Shown: positions 39,858 through 48,303 of the stretch, piece by piece
How positions within the stretch are numbered: position 1 is the first letter of the stretch
How the letters are laid out: the number at the start of each line of letters is the position of its first letter
NCBI RefSeq assembly: GCF_019449565.1
Contig: NZ_JAGRPM010000002.1
Coordinates: 1 to 59,665 of the forward strand
Source of the DNA: Rhodoblastus sp.
GTDB lineage: Bacteria > Pseudomonadota > Alphaproteobacteria > Rhizobiales > Beijerinckiaceae
DNA: 59,665 nt
Direction: 5' to 3'
Program-made: the position numbers and the translations under genes
Notes under the pieces: model-generated
What the model saw: the letters and a program-made list of their open reading frames with translations, nothing else
Databases searched by the model: none
What the model was told of the DNA's origin: nothing

Positions 39858-40514
39858 TCAGAGCGGATGCAGGCGAATGGTTTGGTCACATTGGGCGATA
39901 TCGGTATGGGCGACGCTGTATCGGATTTTGAAGGCGCGAAGATTGATGTCATAGGCGGCCTGTATCGTTGTGGCGGTCGAATCTTCGGATGGTCCCGCGC
40001 CGGTTTTCACGAGATAACAGGCGGCGCCATCGACGATCGAATAATGGCCGTCACTAAAAGTCGCGACGCGCAGCGGGCAGACGAAAATCCGCGCGCTTGG
40101 CGAGGGCGAGGGATATTCATCGGTGCAGACGCTCGGCGTATAGAGCACCGTCAGCGCCACCAGCTTGCTCGGGAAATTCACGGAAAAATGCCATTCGGCG
40201 GCGTCGCGGTTGAAGGACCCAGAACTCATATTCGGCGCCGGCGAACCCAGCGGCGACTTCCGGCTTTTGGCATTGCTCTCACTGAGGCGATCCTGCCAGA
40301 TCGAGGCATAGGCCTCGGCTTCGCCCACCGGAATTTTCAAGTCTGAATAGGCGACAGGCCGCCAGCGTTCGGGATCCGGCGTGAAGCGCGGCGAGGACGA
40401 ACCTGGAGACTGGTGATAAATCTGCGGCTCATCCCCCGGCACGCCTGTTTGTGCAGGGGCCGAGGCCGTCGGCGCCAAAAATATCGCCGAAGCGAGAAGA
40501 AGTCTTGCGCTCAT
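39858..40514 (-). CDS. Secreted protein of unknown function (transfer region)
   Basis: 218 aa with a signal peptide (LLLASAIFLAPTASAPAQ). The body has WRPVAYSDLKIPVGEAEAYA, then a possible disulfide domain (SVCTDEYPS, IFVCPLRVA, AACYLVKTG, AQCDQTIRL). No family recognised. Its start overlaps the stop of the 121-aa membrane protein gene by 4 bp. Confidence 0.65.
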   Translation of the reverse strand: MSARLLLASAIFLAPTASAPAQTGVPGDEPQIYHQSPGSSSPRFTPDPERWRPVAYSDLKIPVGEAEAYASIWQDRLSESNAKSRKSPLGSPAPNMSSGSFNRDAAEWHFSVNFPSKLVALTVLYTPSVCTDEYPSPSPSARIFVCPLRVATFSDGHYSIVDGAACYLVKTGAGPSEDSTATTIQAAYDINLRAFKIRYSVAHTDIAQCDQTIRLHPL

Positions 40515-40876
40515 CGGTAACGTCCGATGACGTGATGAAAGGCGGCGCGAACGAAAGCGTAGAGCGAACGAAGGGCCGCATAAGCAAGGGCCAAAAGCGC
40601 CAAAGTCGGCACGAGAATCAGCAACGCCGTTCCGTTCCCCCTGAGCGGCGTCGTCACGCCCGGGAACAGGGCCGCGTTCATCGCATACTCGACGGGAAAG
40701 AGAACGTAACCGACGATCTGCACTTTAGCCTGGTCCAGCCAGACCAGGGGGACCAGGACTAGCGCCATGACGATGAGGCCGCTGACACGCCGGATAGCGT
40801 TCGCCCATGCCAATGAATCATAATTGAAAGGATGGCGGCGACAGGGGTTCAAGGGGTTGCCTCCAATGTCCGTCAT
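40511..40876 (-). CDS. Small inner-membrane protein (transfer region)
   Basis: 121 aa from ATG 40876 (MTDIGGNPLNPCRRHPFNYD). Two or three hydrophobic segments: VSGLIVMALVLVPLVW, IVGYVLFPVEYAMNAALF and LLILVPTLALLALAYAALRS. It is the first gene of the leftward group, starting 121 bp from virB1. Family not recognised. Confidence 0.6.
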   Translation of the reverse strand: MTDIGGNPLNPCRRHPFNYDSLAWANAIRRVSGLIVMALVLVPLVWLDQAKVQIVGYVLFPVEYAMNAALFPGVTTPLRGNGTALLILVPTLALLALAYAALRSLYAFVRAAFHHVIGRYR

Positions 40877-40942
40877 GGCCCGGATTTTCGGCCTCGATAG
40901 CTGCATTCGCTTCCTTCTGCCGCATGATTGCGCCGAAAGCAT

Positions 40943-40984
40943 GTTGCCAATTTTTTATAATACTGATACCGATTCGTTGGCAAC
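40943..40984. promoter_or_regulatory. Divergent promoter with inverted repeat (putative transfer operator)
   Basis: Perfect 8-bp inverted repeat GTTGCCAA (40943-40950) and TTGGCAAC (40977-40984) with 26 bp between. Inside is TATAAT (40956-40961) on the plus strand; on the minus strand TTGCCA with TATTAT 15 bp further gives a -35/-10-like pair. It lies in the AT-rich gap between the leftward group and virB1, so it may control both directions. Confidence 0.5.
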
Positions 40985-40996
40985 GGGAATTTTGAA

Positions 40997-41725
40997 ATGC
41001 GCCTGTCTATTGTTCTCGCCTTCAGCGCCTTATGCGCAAGCGCCTCAGCGCAGGATGCGCCTGCTCGCGTCAGCCACGCCCCGAAAGCCGCCGTTCAGAC
41101 GGTAGCCGCGGAGGCCGAGAAGACAATTATTTATAAATCTTCGGCTGCCGCTTCGCCGCGTTGCGACAGCGTGATCGACGATAAGGCCCTGCGCGAACTG
41201 GTGCAAAAAAACGCGCGCGAAATTGGCGTCGATGAAAAACTCGCGCTGGTCATTCTCAAGCTGGAATCCAAGGACGGCGCGGACGTCAATTCGCCCAAGG
41301 GCGCGCGCGGGCCGATGCAGCTGATGCCGGCGACCGCCGCCCAATATGGGGTCACAGACATTTGCGATCCCGCGCAGAATGTCCGGGGCGCACTCCTGTT
41401 TCTCAAGGACCTGTCGGCGCAATTTTCCGGCAATATGATGCTGATCGCCGCCGCCTATAACGCCGGCTCCGAGCGCGTCCATCAGGCCCATGGCGTCCCC
41501 GCCAACCCTGAGACCGTGCGCTATGTCGCGAGCGCCGCCAATCAATATTTCGATCTCGCCCCCTTGGCGGCGCGGCGCGGAAAAGCGCAACCGCCCCGCG
41601 TCGGCCCGGTCGGGGTCGAATATGTCGCCAATATTCCCGCCGGAAAGCCCGAAGGCGGCAGGGCCCAGGAATGGATTGGCGGCAGCGTTCTTTATGTCGG
41701 TTCTGAAGAGCAAGGAGAAAAATAA
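40997..41725 (+). CDS. virB1: VirB1-like lytic transglycosylase
   Basis: 242 aa. A signal peptide (ALCASASA-QD) is followed by the SLT domain: LALVILKLESKDGADVNSPKG with the catalytic Glu in LESKDG, ARGPMQLMPATAAQYGV, IAAAYNAGSERVHQAHG. It cuts peptidoglycan to let the T4SS through. It heads the virB operon; its stop TAA shares one base with the virB2 ATG. Confidence 0.9.
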   Translation: MRLSIVLAFSALCASASAQDAPARVSHAPKAAVQTVAAEAEKTIIYKSSAAASPRCDSVIDDKALRELVQKNAREIGVDEKLALVILKLESKDGADVNSPKGARGPMQLMPATAAQYGVTDICDPAQNVRGALLFLKDLSAQFSGNMMLIAAAYNAGSERVHQAHGVPANPETVRYVASAANQYFDLAPLAARRGKAQPPRVGPVGVEYVANIPAGKPEGGRAQEWIGGSVLYVGSEEQGEK

Positions 41726-42039
41726 TGGCGGCAGCCAGATTTAATCATTTTGCCATGCTTGGGGTGCTCGTGGCGCTCGCGCTCGCTTCAAGCACGGAAC
41801 TCGCTTTCGCGACCGCTTCGACATTTCAGCCGCTCAACACGGCGATGACGAGCGTGTTGCAATTCATGACCGGGACGTTTGCGACCACTGCGGCGACAGT
41901 CGCCGTTGCGGCCGTCGGCTTTCTCGCGCTGACCTCTCGGATTCCCTGGTCCTGGGCCTTCGCCGTGGTCATCGGCGTCGCGCTGATTTTCGGCGCTTCG
42001 CAAATCGTCCAGTCGCTCACCAGCGGCATGGGCGGCTAA
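41725..42039 (+). CDS. virB2: VirB2/TrbC-type pilin
   Basis: 104 aa. A long signal peptide (to about residue 30, AFA-TA) is followed by two hydrophobic helices (FATTAATVAVAAVGFLAL and AFAVVIGVALIFGASQIV), the VirB2 architecture. It forms the conjugative pilus. GGAG lies before its ATG. Confidence 0.87.
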   Translation: MAAARFNHFAMLGVLVALALASSTELAFATASTFQPLNTAMTSVLQFMTGTFATTAATVAVAAVGFLALTSRIPWSWAFAVVIGVALIFGASQIVQSLTSGMGG

Positions 42040-42335
42040 TGATGGGCGAGCCGTCAAAACCTCGGCTCGATCCTCTTGTGGGCGGCCTGACCCGGCCGCC
42101 CATGATGCTCGGCGTTCCCTATGTGCTGTTCGTCGTCGAATTTTGCGTCGTCGTTCTGATTTTCATCAACACCAAGAATCTCCTGATGTTTGTGCTGCTG
42201 CTCCCCGTTCACGGAATCGCGTATGCGCTGACCGTCCGGGACAATCGCTTCGTCGACATCATTCTGGTGCGCTTCGGCAAATGCCCGGTGACGCGCAATC
42301 ACAGATTTTGGGGCGGCGATTCCTACAAGCCCTAA
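42039..42335 (+). CDS. virB3: VirB3 inner-membrane T4SS protein
   Basis: 98 aa with DPLVGGLTRPPMMLGVPY at the N-terminus and two adjacent hydrophobic segments (LFVVEFCVVVLIFI; LLMFVLLLPVHGIAYAL), then DNRFVDIILVRFGKCP: typical VirB3. It works with VirB4 at the inner membrane. Its start shares one base with the virB2 stop. Confidence 0.88.
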   Translation: MMGEPSKPRLDPLVGGLTRPPMMLGVPYVLFVVEFCVVVLIFINTKNLLMFVLLLPVHGIAYALTVRDNRFVDIILVRFGKCPVTRNHRFWGGDSYKP

Positions 42336-42358
42336 ACTTGAATTAGAGAGACTAAGAC

Positions 42359-44794
42359 TTGCCGAAACTGGCCGCGCATATTCTCCGCTCCATGACTCTC
42401 GGTCACGCCGATGCGCGTGAAGCGGCGGTGGCCAAGCACGTGCCCTTTCTGCGCCATGTCGCCGAAGACATGCTCAAGACCAAGGAGGGCCATTTCCTCA
42501 TGGTGGTGAAAATCGGCGGCTTCTGTTTTCAGACCGCCGACCAGGCCGAAATCGACATGCGCCTGTCGAGCCGCAACACGATCATCCGCGCGATGAACGA
42601 CAGCCGTTTCGCCATTTATTCCCACATCATCAGACGCGAAGTCCGCCCGAAGATCGACGGGCATTTCGACAATTGGTTCTGCGAGGAACTTGACCGTCGC
42701 TATATGGCCAATCAGCAGCACAAACGCATGTTTGTGAATGATCTCTATGTGACCATTTTGCGCCGCGGCTTCGTCGGCAAGGTTGGCATGGCGGAAAAGG
42801 CCACGAATCTCTTCCGCAAAAGTCTCGGCGTCGAGGTCTCGGAAATCGAGGCGGAGGCGAAGCGCGAATTGCGCGACACCGTCGCCAATTTCTGCAAGGA
42901 AATGGCGAGCTATGGCGCTCGGGTTTTGGCCTGCGTTCGGCGCAACGGGGTTGTCTGCACCGAGATCGGCGAATTCCTCGGCCAATTGCTGGCGGGCGGC
43001 GTGCCCCTCGCTATGGCGCTGCCGCGCATGGCGCTGGACGATTATCTACCGACCAGGCGCATCACCTTCGGCAAACGCGCTTTCGAACTGCGTGGCGCAA
43101 CTGAAGGAGAGACGCGCTTCGGCGCCATGCTGTCGATCCGTGAATATCCGCCCTATACCGGGGCAGGGATGCTCGACGGCCTCCTACGCATTCCCCATGA
43201 ATTGATTGTGTCTCAGAGCTTTGCGCTCGAAGACCGCGCCCCCGTGATGTCGCATGTCGCCAAGGTGCAGCGGCAGATTTCGGCCTCGGACGAAGCCGGC
43301 ACGGAGGTGGAAGCGGCGATCAACATCGCCCGCAACGAGCTTGTCACCGGCCAGACCGTTCTCGGCTATCATCATCTGACCGTCTGCGCGCTTGGGAAAA
43401 AGCTGCGCGATATGGAGAATTGCGTTCAGGCGGCGACCCAGGAATTGCAGAATTTCGGGACGATCGTCGTCCGCGAGGATATGAACGCCGAACCCTGTTT
43501 CTGGGCGCAATTGCCGGGGAATTTTGGCTATATTGCGCGCAAGGCGTTGATCTCCTCGCGCAATTTCGTCGGCTTCGCCTCATTGCATAATTTCGCGGTG
43601 GGCCGGCCCGACGGCAATCGCTGGGGCCCGGCGATCTCGATCCTCGAGACCACCAGCCAGACGCCCTATTATTTCAATTTCCATCGGCGACAGGTCGGTA
43701 ATTTCACGGTCACCGGTCCGACCGGCTCCGGCAAGACCGTCGGCCTCGGTTTTTTGCTGTGTCAGGCGATGCGGGTGTCGCCACAGCCGCGCGTCGCCTT
43801 TTTCGACAAGGATCGCGGCGCCGATCCGCTGATCCGCGCCATGGGCGGCTCGTATGAGGTTTTACAGCCGGGCGTGCCCACGGGCTTCAATCCCCTGCAA
43901 TTGGCAGGAACGCCGGATGACCGGAAGTTTATCGAAGACCTGCTGAAATTCATGGTGCGTCCGCGCGATGGAAGCGACCTCGGGGCGCAGCAGATCAAGA
44001 TCATCGAAAGCGCTGTCGATCAGATTTTCTCCGTGCCGCTTCGCGATCGGCGTTTCGCCGATGTCGCGCAATTGCTGCGTGGTGCCGAAAAGCAGGGACA
44101 GGAGGATCTGGCCTCACGCTTCGATGTCTGGACCAAGGCGCGCGGCTGGCTGTTCAACAATGAGATCGACAGCTGGCAGGCCGCCAATGGCGTGTTCGGC
44201 TTTGACATGACCAAGGTGCTGGACGACGACGACATCCGCACCGCCGCGCTCGGCTACATCTTCCATCGCATTGAGGGCATGATGGATGGCGCGCCGATGA
44301 TGCTGTTCATCGATGAAGGCTGGAAGATCCTATCCGACGACAAGTTTTCCGGCTTTCTCAATGACAAGCTCAAAACGATCCGCAAATTGAACGGGATCGT
44401 CGGCTTTGGCACCCAATCGGCCAAGGATATTGTCTCCTCGTCCATGGGGCACACGCTGCTCGAGCAGACGCCGACCAATATTTTCTTCCCCAATCCGAAG
44501 GCGGATGAAGCCAGTTACATCGGCGGGTTCAAGCTCAGCGAGCGCGAGTTCGAATGGGTCATCAACACCCATCCCGATTCCCGCCAATTCCTGATCAAGC
44601 ACGACCATGATTCCGTGATCGCCCGGCTCGATCTGTCGAACATGCCGGATCTGGTGAAAGTCCTCTCCGGCAATGTCGACAGCGTCAATGAACTGGAGGA
44701 ATTGCGCGCTCGAATTGGCGACGATCCGAAGGATTGGCTGCCGCTCTTTTGCGGTTGGAACAAGCAGACGCGGGAGGCGCCCGATGCGGCTTAG
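42359..44794 (+). CDS. virB4: VirB4 T4SS ATPase
   Basis: 811 aa from a TTG start. Walker A is TGPTGSGKT near residue 455, Walker B MLFIDEGWKIL further on, with FFDKDRGADPLIRAMGG and IVGFGTQSAKD, all typical of VirB4/TrbE. It powers pilus assembly and substrate transfer. The TTG gives LPKLAAHILRS; no better ATG is nearby. The last 11 bp overlap the next gene. Confidence 0.93.
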   Translation: MPKLAAHILRSMTLGHADAREAAVAKHVPFLRHVAEDMLKTKEGHFLMVVKIGGFCFQTADQAEIDMRLSSRNTIIRAMNDSRFAIYSHIIRREVRPKIDGHFDNWFCEELDRRYMANQQHKRMFVNDLYVTILRRGFVGKVGMAEKATNLFRKSLGVEVSEIEAEAKRELRDTVANFCKEMASYGARVLACVRRNGVVCTEIGEFLGQLLAGGVPLAMALPRMALDDYLPTRRITFGKRAFELRGATEGETRFGAMLSIREYPPYTGAGMLDGLLRIPHELIVSQSFALEDRAPVMSHVAKVQRQISASDEAGTEVEAAINIARNELVTGQTVLGYHHLTVCALGKKLRDMENCVQAATQELQNFGTIVVREDMNAEPCFWAQLPGNFGYIARKALISSRNFVGFASLHNFAVGRPDGNRWGPAISILETTSQTPYYFNFHRRQVGNFTVTGPTGSGKTVGLGFLLCQAMRVSPQPRVAFFDKDRGADPLIRAMGGSYEVLQPGVPTGFNPLQLAGTPDDRKFIEDLLKFMVRPRDGSDLGAQQIKIIESAVDQIFSVPLRDRRFADVAQLLRGAEKQGQEDLASRFDVWTKARGWLFNNEIDSWQAANGVFGFDMTKVLDDDDIRTAALGYIFHRIEGMMDGAPMMLFIDEGWKILSDDKFSGFLNDKLKTIRKLNGIVGFGTQSAKDIVSSSMGHTLLEQTPTNIFFPNPKADEASYIGGFKLSEREFEWVINTHPDSRQFLIKHDHDSVIARLDLSNMPDLVKVLSGNVDSVNELEELRARIGDDPKDWLPLFCGWNKQTREAPDAA

Positions 44795-45476
44795 GATCAT
44801 CCTCGCCCCTATCCTTTTCCTGGCGCTCCCGCCCGCCGCCTCCGCCCAGGTTCCGGTGGACGATTCCGCGCGCAATGCGGCGGAGAAAAGCATCTCCGAT
44901 TGCATGACCAAGGCCCGCGTTTACAAGCAACAGACGACGCAGCCCTCGCAGGGTGTTCAGCAGAGCGTGGCGACGCCCGGCGCCTCGACCGTCCCCACGG
45001 CTGGAACGACCGACGTCACCGGTTCAGGAAGCACGGTCACGTCCGGAACCGTATCCGGTATTGATTTCAGCTCATTGCCCACCGTCTCCTCAACTGGCGC
45101 GCAGACCGCGTCTTCGCTCAATCTCAGCACAGTGGCGCAAGCCGTCGGCGCGCTCTCAGGCGTCACGACCGCCCTTCGGAGCAATAATTCCAATACCCAA
45201 GCCGCGAGCGCCATGATGGGCAATCTCGCGCTTTCCCAACTGGCCTGGAACCAGAATTCCGGCGCCAGGATCAACAATGGGGCCATGTGGAACCAGTTGA
45301 TCATGACCGCCGTGATGACGGCGCAATTGTTCAATCAGCGCACCCTGCAAACCACCGGAGGCGCAAGCGCCGCCGCCAATGCGCTGACCTTCGATTCAAC
45401 CAAGGTTACTTTCACCGGCTTCGCTCCGAGTGTCGACACCAACGCGCTTACCGTTCAGCGCCCGGCCACCCATTAG
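44784..45476 (+). CDS. Secreted Ser/Thr-rich protein between virB4 and virB5
   Basis: 230 aa from ATG 44784, inside the end of virB4. Signal peptide (LFLALPPAASA-QV), ISDCMTKARVYKQQT, a Ser/Thr/Gly-rich middle, then LALSQLAWNQNSGARINNGA and WNQLIMTAVMTAQLFNQ. It does not match a named Vir protein. Position and secretion suggest a minor pilus or core component. Confidence 0.65.
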   Translation: MRLRIILAPILFLALPPAASAQVPVDDSARNAAEKSISDCMTKARVYKQQTTQPSQGVQQSVATPGASTVPTAGTTDVTGSGSTVTSGTVSGIDFSSLPTVSSTGAQTASSLNLSTVAQAVGALSGVTTALRSNNSNTQAASAMMGNLALSQLAWNQNSGARINNGAMWNQLIMTAVMTAQLFNQRTLQTTGGASAAANALTFDSTKVTFTGFAPSVDTNALTVQRPATH

Positions 45477-45499
45477 CAAGTCACGCAAGGAGGGATGAG

Positions 45500-46228
45500 A
45501 TGTCCAGGACCAGGCTTCGGCTCAACCTCATGATTGGCGGTTTGCTCAGCTTCCCGCCCTCGGCATTCGCCCAGACGCCCGTGATCGACCATGCGACGCT
45601 GACCCAAGCGACACAGACGGCGTCAAACACCGCGCAAATCATGCAAACCAATCAGCAGATTTTACAATACACCCAGCAAACCTATAACGCCGTAACGGGA
45701 AGCCGGGCGACATCAACCCTCTCGAGCATTGGGCTGGGCAGCGGCTTTTCCATGTCCTCGGTTCCAGGCCTGTCCTCATTGCTTGGCGGCGGCGGCATTT
45801 CCATGAGCGGGCTGGGCTCCTATGGGACGCTGGCCTCATCGATCATCAATGGCTTGAATCTGGCCAAGACCCTGACCGGCAGCTCATCGGCCAGCACACC
45901 GACCGATCAGGCCTATGCCGGCGCGGTCAACACGGCGGCCGCGATCACCGCCGCGGTCGCCGGCGCGCAGGCCGCCAGCACGACACGCTCGAGTTCTTTC
46001 ACTTCGGCTGCCGGCCAGATCGGCTCCGCCGCCGATATCAAGGGCTCGATCGACCAGAATTCGCAGCTGCAAACCCAGACGGGACAGACGATCAATGAGC
46101 TGATCGGCACGGTCAATTTGACCAATGCGGCGCTCAACGCCCAGGCGCAGCAGGATCTCGCGGCGCAATCCAAACTTTCGAGCATGTGGAGCTACGATTC
46201 CTCGAAAGCGACACTGACGGGGAATTGA
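45500..46228 (+). CDS. virB5: VirB5-like minor pilin
   Basis: 242 aa from ATG 45500 (site AAGGAGGG). Signal peptide (SFPPSAFA-QT), then TASNTAQIMQTNQQILQYTQ at the N-terminal helix and a late helix LQTQTGQTINELIGTVNLTN, the VirB5/TrbJ arrangement, with a Gly/Ser-rich centre. It would sit at the pilus tip. The match rests on pattern and position. Confidence 0.7.
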   Translation: MSRTRLRLNLMIGGLLSFPPSAFAQTPVIDHATLTQATQTASNTAQIMQTNQQILQYTQQTYNAVTGSRATSTLSSIGLGSGFSMSSVPGLSSLLGGGGISMSGLGSYGTLASSIINGLNLAKTLTGSSSASTPTDQAYAGAVNTAAAITAAVAGAQAASTTRSSSFTSAAGQIGSAADIKGSIDQNSQLQTQTGQTINELIGTVNLTNAALNAQAQQDLAAQSKLSSMWSYDSSKATLTGN

Positions 46229-46231
46229 GGA

Positions 46232-46417
46232 ATGAACATGCGGAATTTCGTGAAAACAGGCCTCGTCGTCGCTCTGGCGCTCAGCATTTCGAGCCTGTCT
46301 GCCTGCGCCCACAAGGATTTGACCGCGCCCTGTTCGCGCGACAGCCATTGGTTCTCGTCCTTTGGCGGCGCATATGCCGCAACCGATTGCGGGCCGCTCC
46401 TCCCGGTCAACCGCTAG
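46232..46417 (+). CDS. Small lipoprotein, VirB7 position
   Basis: 61 aa. A lipoprotein signal ends SSLSAC (Cys about 25); the rest has two further Cys (APCSRDSHW, ATDCGPL). It lies between virB5 and virB6 where VirB7 or entry-exclusion lipoproteins are found. A VirB7 role is likely but not proven. Confidence 0.65.
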   Translation: MNMRNFVKTGLVVALALSISSLSACAHKDLTAPCSRDSHWFSSFGGAYAATDCGPLLPVNR

Positions 46418-46433
46418 GCGAGGCCGGTCCATA

Positions 46434-47531
46434 ATGGACATTATCACTCAGCTGTTTTCCCGGATCGATTCCGTCGCGGCTTCAGCGATCCAGACCATTT
46501 ATCAATCGTTGGCAAGCGGGTTACTCCCGGTTTTCACCGTCGCCCTGACCATCTATGTCGCCTATTGGGGCTATGAAATGATCTATGGCGGCGCGCCGCT
46601 CACCGCCGGCTCCTTCATCTGGCGGATCGTGCGCATCGCCGTCATTTATTCGCTCGCCTTCGGATGGTCGGATTTCTCCACCCTTATCGTCAACACTTTT
46701 ACTCAAGGCGGCGATGGCGTCGCCTCGGCCGTCTGCGCGGCCGTCGGCGGCTCCAATTGCAGCTCGCCGGAAAATTCCATTTCCTCGACGCTGTCGACCC
46801 TGTTCACCAATGCCATGAATGCTGGCAAGACCATCGCCGCTTCCGGCGGCTGGGGCGCGGCCATAGGCCTGTCTCTGCTCTCCATCGTCGTTCTGGTCGT
46901 CACCGTGATTTTCGTGACCGTCGCCATTGCCCTGGTCATCATTGGCAAGGTCGCGCTCTTCATTCTGCTCGGCCTCGGCCCCTTGTTCATCGCCATGGCC
47001 TTGTTCGATTTCACCTCGGCCTTGTTTTCCGGCTGGCTTCGTACCTGCGCCCAATATGCCATCGTACCGATGATCGTTTACGCCATCCTCGGCTTTTTGC
47101 TGACCTTGATGAACCAGACCATCACCAATCTCGGGACCGTCACCGACGTGTCCTCGGGCATGACGGTGATTGCGCCCTTTCTGATCCTCTGCGGCGTCGG
47201 CACGGTTTTGTTGCCGATGGCCCTGCCGATCGCCGCCTCGATCGCCGGCGGACATGCTCTCCATGCGCCCTGGGCCACTGCGCCGATGGGTTGGGGCGGG
47301 GCAGCGGCCCGGCAATCGGCGCGCGCGACGGGGTCGGCGGGGTCATTCGCAGGCCTCGCAGCTCTCGCCGGCGGCTTTTGGGCCTATCAGCGCTTTCGTC
47401 CGAAAAATTCAGTTAGTGAGGGATACGCGACCATGCAGCAGGGGGCGTCCGACGCCGGAGCGGAGCAAGTATCGGCCGCGTTGATGGCCAGTCGCGGCGC
47501 GCCGCGCGGCGATACTTCAAAAGAAAATTAG
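46434..47531 (+). CDS. virB6: VirB6/TrbL-like polytopic T4SS protein
   Basis: 365 aa from ATG 46434 (MDIITQLFSRIDSV). Several transmembrane helices, with the conserved block GKVALFILLGLGPLFIAMALFDFTSALFSGWL split here as GKVALFILLGLGPLF and LFSGWLRTCAQYAIVPMIVY; Ala/Gly-rich cytoplasmic tail. It forms the inner-membrane channel. Confidence 0.85.
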   Translation: MDIITQLFSRIDSVAASAIQTIYQSLASGLLPVFTVALTIYVAYWGYEMIYGGAPLTAGSFIWRIVRIAVIYSLAFGWSDFSTLIVNTFTQGGDGVASAVCAAVGGSNCSSPENSISSTLSTLFTNAMNAGKTIAASGGWGAAIGLSLLSIVVLVVTVIFVTVAIALVIIGKVALFILLGLGPLFIAMALFDFTSALFSGWLRTCAQYAIVPMIVYAILGFLLTLMNQTITNLGTVTDVSSGMTVIAPFLILCGVGTVLLPMALPIAASIAGGHALHAPWATAPMGWGGAAARQSARATGSAGSFAGLAALAGGFWAYQRFRPKNSVSEGYATMQQGASDAGAEQVSAALMASRGAPRGDTSKEN

Positions 47532-47544
47532 GGACTAAGACATT

Positions 47545-48303
47545 ATGGCGAATGAAACGGAGGCCGTGGATCGGCAGGCTCCACTCGTGAGTGATTCCTA
47601 TTTTCACGACGGCGCGCGCTGGGAGCGGGATATTTATCGGCGCCTCGAACTGTCGCGCAACGCCTGGCGCATCGTTGCCGCTCTGCTCGGCCTGGCGCTT
47701 GTCGCCGGTCTGGCGCTGCTCTGGCAACTCGTGCCGCTGAAATCGATGGAGGTCGTGACCTTGCTGGTCGACAAAGCCACCGGCTTTGTCGAGGTCGCCC
47801 GCCCGCTCGAAGAGGGCGGACCAATTTCCGAGCGTGAGGCGGTCACCCAAGCCAATATCGTCCGCTACATCCGCGCCCGCGAAACCTATGACCCGCCGGC
47901 GCTTCGCGACAATTTCGAGCTGGCGTCACTGCTGTCCGCCGGACAGGCGAGCAAGGATTTGGCTGAAGAATTCTCGCCGAGCAATCCCGCCAATCCCATG
48001 AAACTCTGGAGCGCGACGGGGCGTACGCGTGTCTATGTCGAGAGCGTCAATTTCCTCACCAATGGCTGGATGCAGAACCCCGGTTCGCCAGCAACTGCTG
48101 CCGTGCGTTTCATGACCACGCGCACGACCGAACGCGAAAACATCATCGAACATTGGGCGGCCAATGTCCGTTTCCGCTACACGAAAACGCCGATGAAAAA
48201 CCAATGGCGGTTCGACAATCCGCTCGGCTTCCAGGTCATCGAATATCGCAGGGATCAGGAAACGGTTGCGCCTGCCGTCGCGCCGGCGGGGGCGGGACAA
48301 TGA
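47545..48303 (+). CDS. virB8: VirB8 T4SS protein
   Basis: 252 aa: short cytoplasmic head with ARWERDIYRRLELSRNAW, one transmembrane helix (RIVAALLGLALVAGLALLW, about 42-60) and a periplasmic NTF2-like domain (TRVYVESVNFLTNG; RTTERENIIEHWAANV). Typical VirB8. The last bases overlap the virB9 start as ATGA. Confidence 0.9.
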   Translation: MANETEAVDRQAPLVSDSYFHDGARWERDIYRRLELSRNAWRIVAALLGLALVAGLALLWQLVPLKSMEVVTLLVDKATGFVEVARPLEEGGPISEREAVTQANIVRYIRARETYDPPALRDNFELASLLSAGQASKDLAEEFSPSNPANPMKLWSATGRTRVYVESVNFLTNGWMQNPGSPATAAVRFMTTRTTERENIIEHWAANVRFRYTKTPMKNQWRFDNPLGFQVIEYRRDQETVAPAVAPAGAGQ

